Positions 1 to 11,200 of a stretch of 64,000 bases of DNA are shown one piece after another. The stretch's first letter is position 1, and each line of letters opens with the position of its first letter. A program made the position numbers and the translations under genes. The stretch comes from Stenopsyche tienmushanensis. Taxonomy: Eukaryota; Arthropoda; Insecta; Trichoptera; Stenopsychidae. Location of the stretch: contig WACJ01000501.1 in assembly GCA_008973525.1 (NCBI GenBank), forward strand, positions 124,001-188,000. The letters are read 5' to 3'. The notes under the pieces were generated by a model. It was not told the DNA's origin and ran no database searches. It saw only the letters and a program-made list of their open reading frames with translations.

Positions 1-94
1 TACCCTCCCGGGGTCGCAAGCGAAGTTCTAACACCACAAGTAGTGGAGAAATAGCGGGTTCTCACAGGACGTGAATTTAAATTTTTCGGTTTTG

Positions 95-190
95 TGCGGG
101 CTGGCATGGCCCCGAATAGCGGGGTCAATAAACAGCTTGGGTCAGTGGAGGGTGTCATGTCCTTCTGCATGACAGCAACCGTAACTCGTA
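95..190 (-). repeat. LINE-like fragment, first of two copies
   Basis: This stretch closely resembles 36395-36465: both contain 'aatagcgg', then 'caataaac', then 'tcagtggaggg' and 'catg' at matching spacing. Read on the minus strand both give a short peptide around PSTDP-CLL-PLF. The second copy lies just upstream (minus sense) of an R1-like LINE tail, so I infer a LINE or its flank. The family is not certain. Confidence 0.45.
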
Positions 191-199
191 ATAAATTCA

Positions 200-412
200 C
201 CCAATTATACTGGGAATACCCACTTTACATTATATTTTTTAACAAAATCAAAATCAATAACAAACATTGGTTTTTATACATAAGACTATGCATTTGTTAC
301 TGGCGGAATCTTTAACAATAAGTGGATGAAGTTTTATCGCAATCCAATGAACGGTATGGTAGCACATTTCGAACGAACAAAGCCTAATTCATTTTTATAT
401 ATAAGATTAGGT
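200..412. repeat. Short tandem repeat, about 113-bp unit, shared with 25.6 kb
   Basis: About two units lie head to tail. Each contains 'aacaaacatt', 'tttttatatata', 'agactatgc', 'gaatcttta', 'gaagttttatcgcaat' and 'tgaacggtatgg'. The same units occur at 25592-25900. The second unit here is followed directly by a mariner transposase tail. No coding function is seen in the repeat. Confidence 0.7.
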
Positions 413-517
413 AGGCAACGATTTCAAGACAACGCTGCGATCGAACAATACATGTCCAACTGCTTTTCAGAGCAGCCACCTTATTTTTTTAGTCGTGGGA
501 TCAAGAATATAATATAA
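407..517 (+). mobile_element. Mariner transposase C-terminal fragment
   Basis: The plus-strand frame encodes about 36 residues running from GRQRFQDN to FFSRGIKNII. This fits the end of mariner-type (DD34D) transposases, where a KRF-(D/N) motif is followed by a helix and a 'FF-RGI-KL' motif. Everything upstream, including the catalytic core, is missing, so it is a dead scrap. The identification is by motif pattern. Confidence 0.6.
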
Positions 518-959
518 TATCCGGAAGGGAAATTACGTCGAAAAATATGATAATCCGTTTGTATTCTATATATAACCAATTAATTTGTACAGCAAAATTC
601 CGGCTTACATTTCAATCGCCCTCGCGCATTTTAGAGGAATTTTATTAAATAAAGATTTAGAAATATATATGATTATGTATTTTTGTTTCTGCCATCATCG
701 ATACGAGTCTTAAAAGATTACGAATTTGTAACATTTCAATCAAAAGTTTAATCTACATGCTATGATATAATTATGGGACAATCTGTACAGCTTTGAATAA
801 ACGCGGAGAAAAATTCGATGTTAAGTTAACGTGACTTCAATTAACAGTTCGACAACTGACGAATTCTATAGATTTCGCTTTCGTTTTAGACAAAAATAAA
901 AACTACGTATAATTAATCAGTGTAAATAAATGTGCTTCAAGAAATCAATATTATAAGTA
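518..959 (-). other. Sec16 3' UTR and downstream sequence
   Basis: This AT-rich stretch lies immediately downstream of the Sec16 stop codon on the minus strand. It includes the likely 3' untranslated region, with a polyadenylation signal at 641-646. No other open frame or RNA gene was recognised. Confidence 0.5.
641..646 (-). terminator. Candidate polyadenylation signal of Sec16
   Basis: On the minus strand this is AATAAA, about 315 bases past the Sec16 stop codon at 962-960, a plausible 3' UTR length. Other AATAAA-like hexamers are common in AT-rich DNA, so the site is only the best-placed candidate. Confidence 0.45.
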
Positions 960-2246
960 TTAAAATGGCTCATCTATATCAAACGTTTTGGGCGACGGTG
1001 TACTTTTGTAAGATTTAGGTACACTTTTATTATCCATCGTATCGTGGCAAATATCATCGTATGTAACAGGTTCATCTATGCTGAAAGTCTTTAATGTGTT
1101 TTTATTGTCGGAACTCTTCTTTTTGGAATCGAAATCCCTCTGTTTTTTGGCGAGCATTCTTTCAAAGCTATCCAAACTCTTCTCGATTGTCTCTCGCAAG
1201 AGTTTCTTTTGATTCGTCGAATCAGCCGAAGACGATACAGATCCATCGTCGTTTGACGTAGTCTCTTCTCTGTTGAAATCTTTCACATTGTTTAAATTTT
1301 CTGGAGGCGAAGCGGGCGCGTCTATAGGAAATGTTCCGCCGAATATTAACGGTTTATACGAGCCTTCTGCCAAGCTTCGGTTCAAATCGGAACTCTCGTC
1401 GAGGCTAGACTGCCTAGCCCACATATCGACGGTACTACTTATTAGATCTTTTCTTCCTCGCCGTTTAGCATAGTGATTGAATCGTTTTGAGCTGTTTTGT
1501 TCGCCCGGAGTTTGTAGATCAAATCCGGACGGGTCTGTATTAGCCAACTGTATATCTAAATCGCTCATAGGTTGTCTGAATTTTCCGGGCGACGGCGGTA
1601 GAGAATTAAGCGATGAATTATTAGACGACAGATTATTTTCTATGGAATCATAGTTTCTATCGTAGCTCAGCTGTTTTCGAAATATGGGTCTAATTCTTTC
1701 TTGTTCGTTTTGCGGCGTTTGTAAATTGTTCAGATTGGGTCGTTCTATAAATGCAGTTGCGACGGTTCTTCCTTTAGCCGGATGTACGGTGGCCGATATG
1801 CGCTTACGCAAAATCATGTTCGGTTTCTCGTTATCCTTATTAGAGAACGATATGAGAGACGTTCCTTCGGCAGAATTCAAATGATGATTTCTTGAGGTCG
1901 ACGCGGCGAGATTCTGCAAAGCAGACATTTTTTTAGAGACATTTTCATCAGAATTTTTCAGATTAGCCAAGTCCCCAAGCGAAGCATTATTAGATACGTT
2001 GCCATCTACGTTAGTAAGTTTCGGAGTCGATTTCTCGAATTTGGGCTCATCATCGTTCTTATTCGTCGTTGTGCGAATTTTGTTCTTAAAACTGTGAAAA
2101 TCGTAAACACATGAGGACGAACAAGGCGTATCTGATAACTGTTTGTTGTTTTTCGGGAACGAAAAATACTTGTCTGTGTTAGAAACATTGAGATTTTTTG
2201 TACTTACAGTGGTGTCGGGTAACGTTTTGCTTTTCGACACATCGGG
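960..2246 (-). CDS. Sec16: Sec16 exon R: putative terminal exon, unrecognised sequence
   Basis: A strong pyrimidine tract and GGAATTGCAG precede the acceptor (AG at 2248-2247). The exon is phase 0 and in frame with exon Q, encoding 428 residues to TAA at 962-960. The sequence is Ser/Asn/Lys-rich and disordered. Near the end, IDEP is repeated (SIDEPV and DIDEPF), and a coiled-coil-like segment ([21 protein letters not shown]) lies at about 1135-1200. I do not recognise it from other Sec16 proteins. It could be an alternative last exon, or a separate gene starting at an in-frame Met at 2276 or 2258. Confidence 0.62.
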   Translation of the reverse strand, partial: PDVSKSKTLPDTTVSTKNLNVSNTDKYFSFPKNNKQLSDTPCSSSCVYDFHSFKNKIRTTTNKNDDEPKFEKSTPKLTNVDGNVSNNASLGDLANLKNSDENVSKKMSALQNLAASTSRNHHLNSAEGTSLISFSNKDNEKPNMILRKRISATVHPAKGRTVATAFIERPNLNNLQTPQNEQERIRPIFRKQLSYDRNYDSIENNLSSNNSSLNSLPPSPGKFRQPMSDLDIQLANTDPSGFDLQTPGEQNSSKRFNHYAKRRGRKDLISSTVDMWARQSSLDESSDLNRSLAEGSYKPLIFGGTFPIDAPASPPENLNNVKDFNREETTSNDDGSVSSSADSTNQKKLLRETIEKSLDSFERMLAKKQRDFDSKKKSSDNKNTLKTFSIDEPVTYDDICHDTMDNKSVPKSYKSTPSPKTFDIDEPF

Positions 2247-5200
2247 CTGCAATTCCATGAGAGAAAAAACGAGCAAAATGTATTAGGAATTATAAAATCA
2301 AGTACAGCATATTTTTGATATGCGTAAAAATAACAAATCAATTAATAGCATGATTTTGAGGATATAAACATAAGAAAATAAAATGATACAAAATAAATTG
2401 AACTTTTACCATAGTTATTAGAATATATGTGTATATATATTATGTATGGATAAACTGCTATGGTTGTTCCGTATGAAAAAATAAATAACAAAATAGTAGA
2501 GGTGTAGTTTTATAAGAGCACAATAACAACAAAGAACGGACTGTTCTTGAATACAAGCCAAGATTTATCCTATAACGAAACTCAAGAAACCATATTATGC
2601 ATGTGCCAAAAAGTGAAATGATGCCAAGTCGCCTTTATCGTGATGTAACAAACAAAACATGGTTAAATTATTTAATTTACAGTACAATAAAAGCTTTATT
2701 ATGTTTATGAACGTTCGACATCGAGTGTAATTCTTGTTAAATAAAATATTATTACATCAATTGTTTTTTATATTGTGCGATTTACATATACATTATATTT
2801 CTATAGAACATAATAAAAGTGCATAAGAACAACATATTAGAATAATTATTCATGTCAATTCAATAAAAATTATTACAAAATTTGATAATAAATATAGTGC
2901 GCATTAGGTTAAACAAGTTAAGTTTTATGTTAAAATTATTAACAATATAAAAGTGCAGACGTTGATTCTTATTGAATAAAATTAAATTGTCAAAAGACTT
3001 ACCTCATTATAGCCGTATTGTGGCGTGTGCTGACTTTGGATATCTTGGTTCCAATATCCGGAATCGGAATGCGGCGGTTTATAATCCACATTTTCATCTT
3101 TTTGATTATCATGCATATATCCCATAGAATCTTGTTCCGTATAAGGAACATTTCCATATGAATACAGAGAACTATTATTCTGCGAGAAATTAGGATCGTA
3201 TACTTGGGGTTGCTCAATTTTTTCACCGTCTGTTTGCTCATAGCTTTTTTCTAAGCTCGGGGGAGACACTAAGCTGTTATCCGTGAATTGTTGATTGAGA
3301 TTGTATTGCTGATTTTGGGAATCACCTTCTAGCTGTTGGTTGTATTGTTGTTGAAGTTGAACCTGGTTATAATTTTGATATTGAGACCAACTTTGATTTT
3401 GCTCATGTTGATTATATTGAGACTGACTTGGTTGGTAGTAATGGTTAGTTGCGGTGTTTGTTAATGTCGTTGCGGAATGACCAATGTTACCAGTCTGAAA
3501 TGGCGTTATAAATATTAATAAAACGAATTTATAAAATGCTTTGTTCTATAATTTACGACATAAAGATTGTAGAACAAACCACTTCTCAATTATTTTAATC
3601 TACATAATATTAATTTAAATTAAATAACGCTTCACGATCAGTAAAATTATATAAAAACCCCATTTCGCTATATTTTAATAGGCATTTAATTGAGACACCA
3701 TTGGTCATATATATAGTGTTATATACAATATTAATGTCATTTAACACACAAGACATGTTAGTTATGTCATTTATTTAATTGAGGATGAAATTGAACACAC
3801 AGTTTAATCCTAGATCACTAATCATTAGTCTCACAGACTACAGACTTGGAACACATTCAATATAAATGCATGTTCGTGAACCTTCCCCACTCCGTCCCGC
3901 TCTATACCTTTATAAATAAGCATATTAGTGTCTCCGGGCGTATTCACTGCGTGTGCACGTTGATCATCGTCACATAATATTACAGATACCCAGACAATAG
4001 GGCATATATAGATAAATACTGTTAAAAATTAAATAGATGAAAATAATTATATAAATATCTATTGTATAGGGTAGGGAAGAGTTTTGAGTCTCACTTGCAG
4101 CCCTGAAAAAGGGTGCAAATCTTATACAAAAAGCATCAAAATTGCCAGAAGGTTTCCGTGTCCAACCGGTCCGAATTTCAGACCACTGACTCAGCGAAGG
4201 AATGTCTTGCGATGCTATCCAAAGAACGTCTATGTTCATGAACAAATCTTCGCACGGACACTACGACGTTGTTGAAAGCCCAAATCTAATAAACGAGGTT
4301 ATACGCATGTGTGAAGCTTTCCTCGAAGAGACGAGAAATGGGTTATGTACGACAATAAGCGACACAAAAAGCAATGGCTATCGGCACAGCAGCTATCAAA
4401 AGCAACCCCTAAATCAGGTCTTACTACAAAAAATTGCCCTTTTATTGGGATATTCACGGTATAATTTATTTTGAATTGCTGAAATCCAGAAATACTGCAG
4501 TCAACTGGACAGAATACAAAATTAATTGAAAAACAAGAGGTTACACGATATACCTCCAACACATTAAAGCGTGCCGCTAAAATCACTCGTTAACACTTTG
4601 ACGTACACAGCCGTCAAATTCCGTCATGCGTCAGTAGATAATATTTGCTTTTTGTATCAGATAAGTCTACGCATACCATCTTCGCGGACACTTCAAATCT
4701 TATCTCACATTGACAAAACAAATCAAAACGAAAACAAACTTAAGCGACTCAAAAACTCTCATACTTTTCGGTAGAATAAAAACTTTGCCCTATGGAGGAA
4801 AGTTTTAAATATCGATATAAAAATGTCCTTTTGTAGTGATGGTGTAATTCGAAAATATGATCAGTGATCTAGGGTTAATAAGCAATTAAATAAAACCAAA
4901 TTATATTATACAAGTAACGTTTTAAAACACTATTTCAAACGCATTTCATCTATTCTTTGGATGTGCAGATTGACTTTGGGCTATGATGAATAAAATACTA
5001 CATCATTCCTTATTGATCAAAAACCTATTTTACATATCCAAAGGGTTAAAGATTAATTAACTAGTTAACTGCCACATGCATCTATAGACGCGACTGATAA
5101 TCAGTCCAAATAGACCATACGCGTCTATTGCCGCAAATATTTTAACAATCAATGTATATTTTTTATACAGTTAATCCAAAATATCATGACTGTGTGACAG

Positions 5201-8200
5201 TTAAATGGTTAAATAACGTTACTGTCAAGAATGCAAATTTATATTAAATCACATAATTTTTGTTGTTGTTGATATTTAACCTAATTAATTATTGATAAAA
5301 GTACTAATTTAAAAAAATTACATTCATATCGTTAATGATCTGACGAAGACCAGATATCCACTGTTGTTCAGTGTTTGAGGGTTTTTGTCTATCAAATTGA
5401 TTTCCACTATCATATACACCCTGATCTAAATCATCAACAATGTCTCCGACGTGCTCCTCTGGATCGTAATGTTTTAATCTAAAAATGAAAATATGATTTA
5501 AATTATAAATTCCATGTTTAATATAAAATTTTCTTATTTCAAAGTAAAAAAAAAATACCTGTCAGCGATTTGTAAAACTTTTTCAATAAATGATAATTCG
5601 TAACGTGCTGGAGTTTGGGATACGACTTGTGCTATTTTTTCCATATAAAATAACGCACGGTCATATAAACCATAATCAATGAGGCGCGTTGCGAGAAGAT
5701 ATTTGTAAACCTACAAATACAAAAAAAATAATTATTTAAATAGCTCTCTCGAGATAAATTCGATTATGAAATATTCTATACGTACTTGAAAATCTACGAG
5801 AACAAAGTTGTCATCAGCTAAGCTACAAGCATATTCGTAAATTTCCGTCATCATTATGGCTTCGTTTGATGCAAACTGCGTAAAACTTTCATTTGTCGGA
5901 GACGATCCTAACAAAACTAAACGAGGCATTGATCCTGAAGAGGCTTGGATTTTAGTCGGGCGTTTACCAAATTCAACTCTAGCCATTAAGTAACAAAATT
6001 GAGCAGCAAAAAGATCTCCGCGCGATTGCAACGTATCACCTAAACATAAAAGCAATAATAATAAGTCAAATTTATACATGGAACATTTTTGTATAAACTT
6101 TAAATATGAACGAAGATCAAAATTACCTAAGATGGTAATGGATTTTTTATCAAGTTCTGGGCGCTGTGAAGCGTTGGATAATATCATAGCTAAATGCGGT
6201 CTCCAATCGCCCCATTTTTCATCCAAAACACACTGCGGAAAATAATTCAAATAATGGCGTTTTTAAGATTGATACAAGTCATGTTTATAAGTTTTTAATT
6301 ATGTTGAAAAACGGGTATATGTAGCGTGGCCAGACACCACTGTTACAATGTTCAAATTGTTAAAGTCACCTTACAATGGTGTCAGAAGTGGGATTATAAC
6401 GCTCATGCGTGTTTGCTGAGATGTCCATGCTTGCACATGGAAGCCAAGCGGAGGGATGGAGATGATCAGGTGCCAATAACAGTTATTATAATAATGCAAT
6501 CATATGTCAGTTTTTTAACATAATTAAAAACAAATTTAGATAATGTATATATATTAAAATATTAACAAATAAAATTTATATTATTACCGTTACTGAAGCC
6601 GGTTGTCTCCCTGACATCAATTGATAGAGCGTCTGAAGTGGATCATTTGATGATAGGCCGTTAGCAAAACGAGCCATTACATTGGCATACGTGCGACGGT
6701 CTAACTTTGAGGCTAAAAACAATGCGTGGCCCCATAATCCATGAGACATGGCCCATTCTGAAATACATTTGACGTAAATAAGTACGGTCTGCATTTAAAA
6801 TAAAAGCATTTGCTATGATTAATATCATACCCAGAGCGTCTTTTCCACTTCCAAATAAAAGATATTCCCTGAATTTGTCAGTAACATATTTTTCACTATT
6901 TTGAGTTTGTTGAGATGATTCCAAATAAAAATTGGATGAAGTTTTTCGTCCCGGTTTACTAGCTGCTGAATTGTCCTTAGACGGTTTTCTTTCCCTTTTA
7001 TTGTTAGCCGATAATGAATCAGATTGTCCGATAGAAATATCATTAGACGAATCATGGTCTACATCTTGATTTACTATTTAAAAAGAAGTAGTTTAGAAGA
7101 ATGAAAATATTTCATAAATTTGAGGAGAAAAACACGACAATAAATCGAAACCTATATTTTCTTGCCCGTGTGGATTTGTGGGAGTATCTTCCGACGGCAA
7201 ATCAGCAGATCTACTCGTAGCAGAAGATGCTGAATCTCTACGGCTATGCCCTCTACCTGTAGCCTGTGCCGCACCTTTCCACGCAAATTGATTTTTGTTT
7301 TTAATCAATAATTCTGCTATATCAGTTCCTACGACCATCTAAAAATATGTAAAACCATCAATGTAAAAATGTAAATAAAGATTAAAATTATTTCATTATT
7401 TGAAATTTATATTCGTACCCCGTTTTGTCTAAGTAATAAAATTAAAAGTTCCCACATTAAAACAACGCTTCCTAGTTCAGTCAGGTGTAGATAAGAACTT
7501 GTGTTTTTTTCTGGATGACTGTTATTTATCGCAGACAAATGATGTGAATGGATGATCCTTTCTTGAGCAAATAATGGTGAATATTTTTCAGTTACTGCCC
7601 TAATCTTAGTCTCACAAAATTCAATAACAGTTTTTTTGTGGGTTGTTCCTAAAAATGAAAAACGTCAATTAAAAATATTAATTATTAAACACCCAGCGAA
7701 AATAAATGATTGAATTGTCACTAACCTTTTATCAGAGGTCCGGGGTACGAAGTTAATTCACTACATATCGGATCGTTGCTTAGAAGTTTATTGATATTTA
7801 GAATTTCAACCATAGCCGGCTGACCGTCTGATGGATATGATGGGTTGATTATAACAACGTTAGGGGAGGAAATCATACCCTAAAAAATAAAAGTATAGAT
7901 TATATACAGTTAGATTGAATTTATACAACATATATATTACGTTTAAATACCTTGATATGTGCCGTGGCAAACTTGACTGGAGTTAATCTTTCCGATTTAA
8001 TAGTGGAATCTTCCAAATAAAGATTTAACGACGCATCGGTATTAAAGTCTCTGAAATTTTATAATATGAGGAACGTTGTTAAATCAATTTATTTTATTGA
8101 AATAGAGAACGGTAATTTAACATTAAATAGCACTACTATAAACTGTGATCTAAAAGAAATTTTTGAACTAAAAATGATTATTACTGAAAAAAAAAAACAT

Positions 8201-11200
8201 GGTTATACAATCAATATTTTTATAGATAATGAAATTGGTTTTTTTTAATGCACAAATACAAAAAGCTAAAGCTTGGGAATGCAAATTAAAAGAAGCTGTG
8301 AATTTATAGAAACGCTTTAATGCTTATTTATTGTATATGCAAACACTACTGACGGTGCAATACGTCACGTTAAAAAGATTTAAATATATGAATAGTTTAA
8401 ATGACTTTTTTTATCATCAGCGACAACATTTTTATGATTCTTTGTTCAAATTTTCAAAAACAGTTTATGGCATTTTAAGGAAAACATATTTTGAGTTAAT
8501 ATTTAAATAAGTTATTTGTTAATTATCGTGTATTTATTATCAATGAGTGTTAATGTCTGTATGATAACAAAACAAGGACGAGTTGAAAATGCTATTTATA
8601 AAAAAGTGCAAGTGGTAAAAGACAAAAAGCATGTCAAAGCAAATGAAACTGTATGAAAATATTTACAATGCATCTGAAAAATATGATGAACAGGAAAACG
8701 AATGATAAATGATGGTGAGAGCAATTAAATTTTAGATAATACAATAAATTTAAATACTTGGTTAAGTGCTAATATATTCGCAATTTTAAAAAGCATTGTT
8801 TGTATCGACTAGATCGTTCATTACGTTTCCTTTGAACAGGAATAATTATTGAAGCTATGAGACACGATCAACTGGATTTTCTAGTCAAACAAACAATGTG
8901 AGAGATAATGGTAGTAGTATTTTATGTAATTTTTCATCTCACACCCACCTACTGCCGGAGTAATCAGTCCGTATAGAACCGTGATCTCCCCTAGTCCTCG
9001 TCGGCGTATCTTGCTTCATGTAGTTAGAAGGATTATCGATCCTCCTATACGGGTAGAAATAACCCCCAGATCCGTCCAATACCATCCTAAATATGCCCAT
9101 ATTAGATATCAAAATAAATTTGGAAAAAATCATTGCATGGTAAAAAAAAATCTGTATATTCAAATCAACGATTTATACAAAACTAGTTTAAAAATTCTTC
9201 ATATGGCCTACGTATTTGGATCAATTCTGTTTGTGTAATTCTTTAATTTATACATACATTTTTTAAACACTCAAAAAATAATTAACTCAATGAGAAAGGA
9301 ATTAAATCTATCGTACAAGGGGTACCGGAAAATAAATTTGCGCTGCTGTATGGTCTGTTCCGGGTTACCCCGTATACCTTTTACACAGACTCCACACACT
9401 TCTGTAATCAACAGTTCTACATTCCCCTTTACGGGTACGCAGCACAAGGTGAGCTCCGTACCACAACTCATGTTAGCTGGGTTCCCCTAGCAACGCTTAA
9501 TGAGCCACACGTTTGCCTCTTCTCCACAATCATGTTAAATAAATCCCGTCCCTCTTGATGATGCCCTTCAGGTTAAGATGAAAGGCGCATGGATGCGTCC
9601 AGCCCTCGGGCTGTCCCGCGACTCGAGATATCCCTCATTATGGGTAGCATGAGGCAGCTATGACAGCAAGGGGTCCTACATAACACAGCCTTGGATGCAA
9701 TTCAACTTCTTGTTTATTCTCTAGAGATCGCTCTATTCGATTTCTATCTTTTTAAGTCTATGCAGTATTATTTCGAAGGGATATAATTTAAAATTTACAA
9801 CGAGGTCATAAATGGACTAACAGATGCATTAAAATGTTGTTAAGAGCATTCAAATCTTTTTTTTTAAAAACAAATTTTATTTTCGGTACCCCTTATTTTT
9901 TGTAAAATTACTTTTTATCTGATATTCAGATTTTTCTCAGAAAAAAAGGGACATTACTATAAAAAATTCTGAACACAATTAACATGGTCATTCTACGAGG
10001 GTCATCCAGAAAGTAAGGTTACAACATTTATGTAGGATCGAAAAATGCTTTTAATTGCTATGTTTTTTTATGTTTTTTATTGAAATTTACAAATATATTA
10101 AATTATTTTTCAACGTATCGCTGTCGAGATCAAGATATTTCTGTAGTTTGGGCATCAGCTTTTGTATGCCAGTGTTCACAGGGGTGTAGTGACACATCCA
10201 TGTCTCATCCCCCATCACGATAGAATCCAGAAAAGCTACTATGACTGAATAAATAGCCGAGAAACATGTAAACAAATGTTAGGATCACCTCCAACATGTC
10301 AGGTGTGCTAACTTCAAAACAAAAACATCCCCTGACCTCAGGAGCCCATGTACCCCTACTTTCTAGATGATCTATCCCTCGTAGTATTCATACGTAAAGA
10401 AATAATAATAATATAGTACACAAAATTAAGAGTGGATTAACGAAGAGCGAAGTTCTATACTGATTGTTGAAGTTCAGCTGTCCCATATATGTCCTCACTA
10501 CTCAAAGAGTTAACGGAAGAAAGCTAGCCGACTAACGATAGAACAGTAATGAAAAAAAGCTTCACATTCGAAAAAAGCAAAATAAATTATTTCAGTAGGC
10601 TAAGAATTTTTCATCAAAAACTACAAAACTGTACCAAGTGCTATACAAATAAATAAAACAATTTATATTTAAATCATAATGAACATGAAATGAAATGAAG
10701 ATAAGTGCTAAAATGAAAAAGGGAAACAACATGCCAGCCTCACTTTGTAACATAATAAAAGCACAATACAATAATCCTGAACTCATTGGGAAATCAGACA
10801 AAAAATAAATTCATATTAGATCATAAAAATCAAAATCTATCCATTTCATTCTTGATTATTAAATCTCTGAAAAATATTATGAAATAAATATTTGTCTCTG
10901 AGTGAATTTAATTTTTTGTAGAAATACGTATGATTGTTTTTAGTTCTAACGAACACCCATTAGTAATAAAAACAATCAAATATGATTAACATTATAAATA
11001 TTTAATTATATACATATATATATATATGTACAAACATGTATGAATATATTTCATAAAAACGAATAAAACATGGCCCAATTTACTGCCCACTACAAATAAA
11101 ATATGTGCAGGGTGGAAGAAAAACCAAGACTACAAGCAACGTGTCATTGACATATTGAAAAATTACCTATCCTTCAATGCCTCGCCATTAGTCGAAGATC

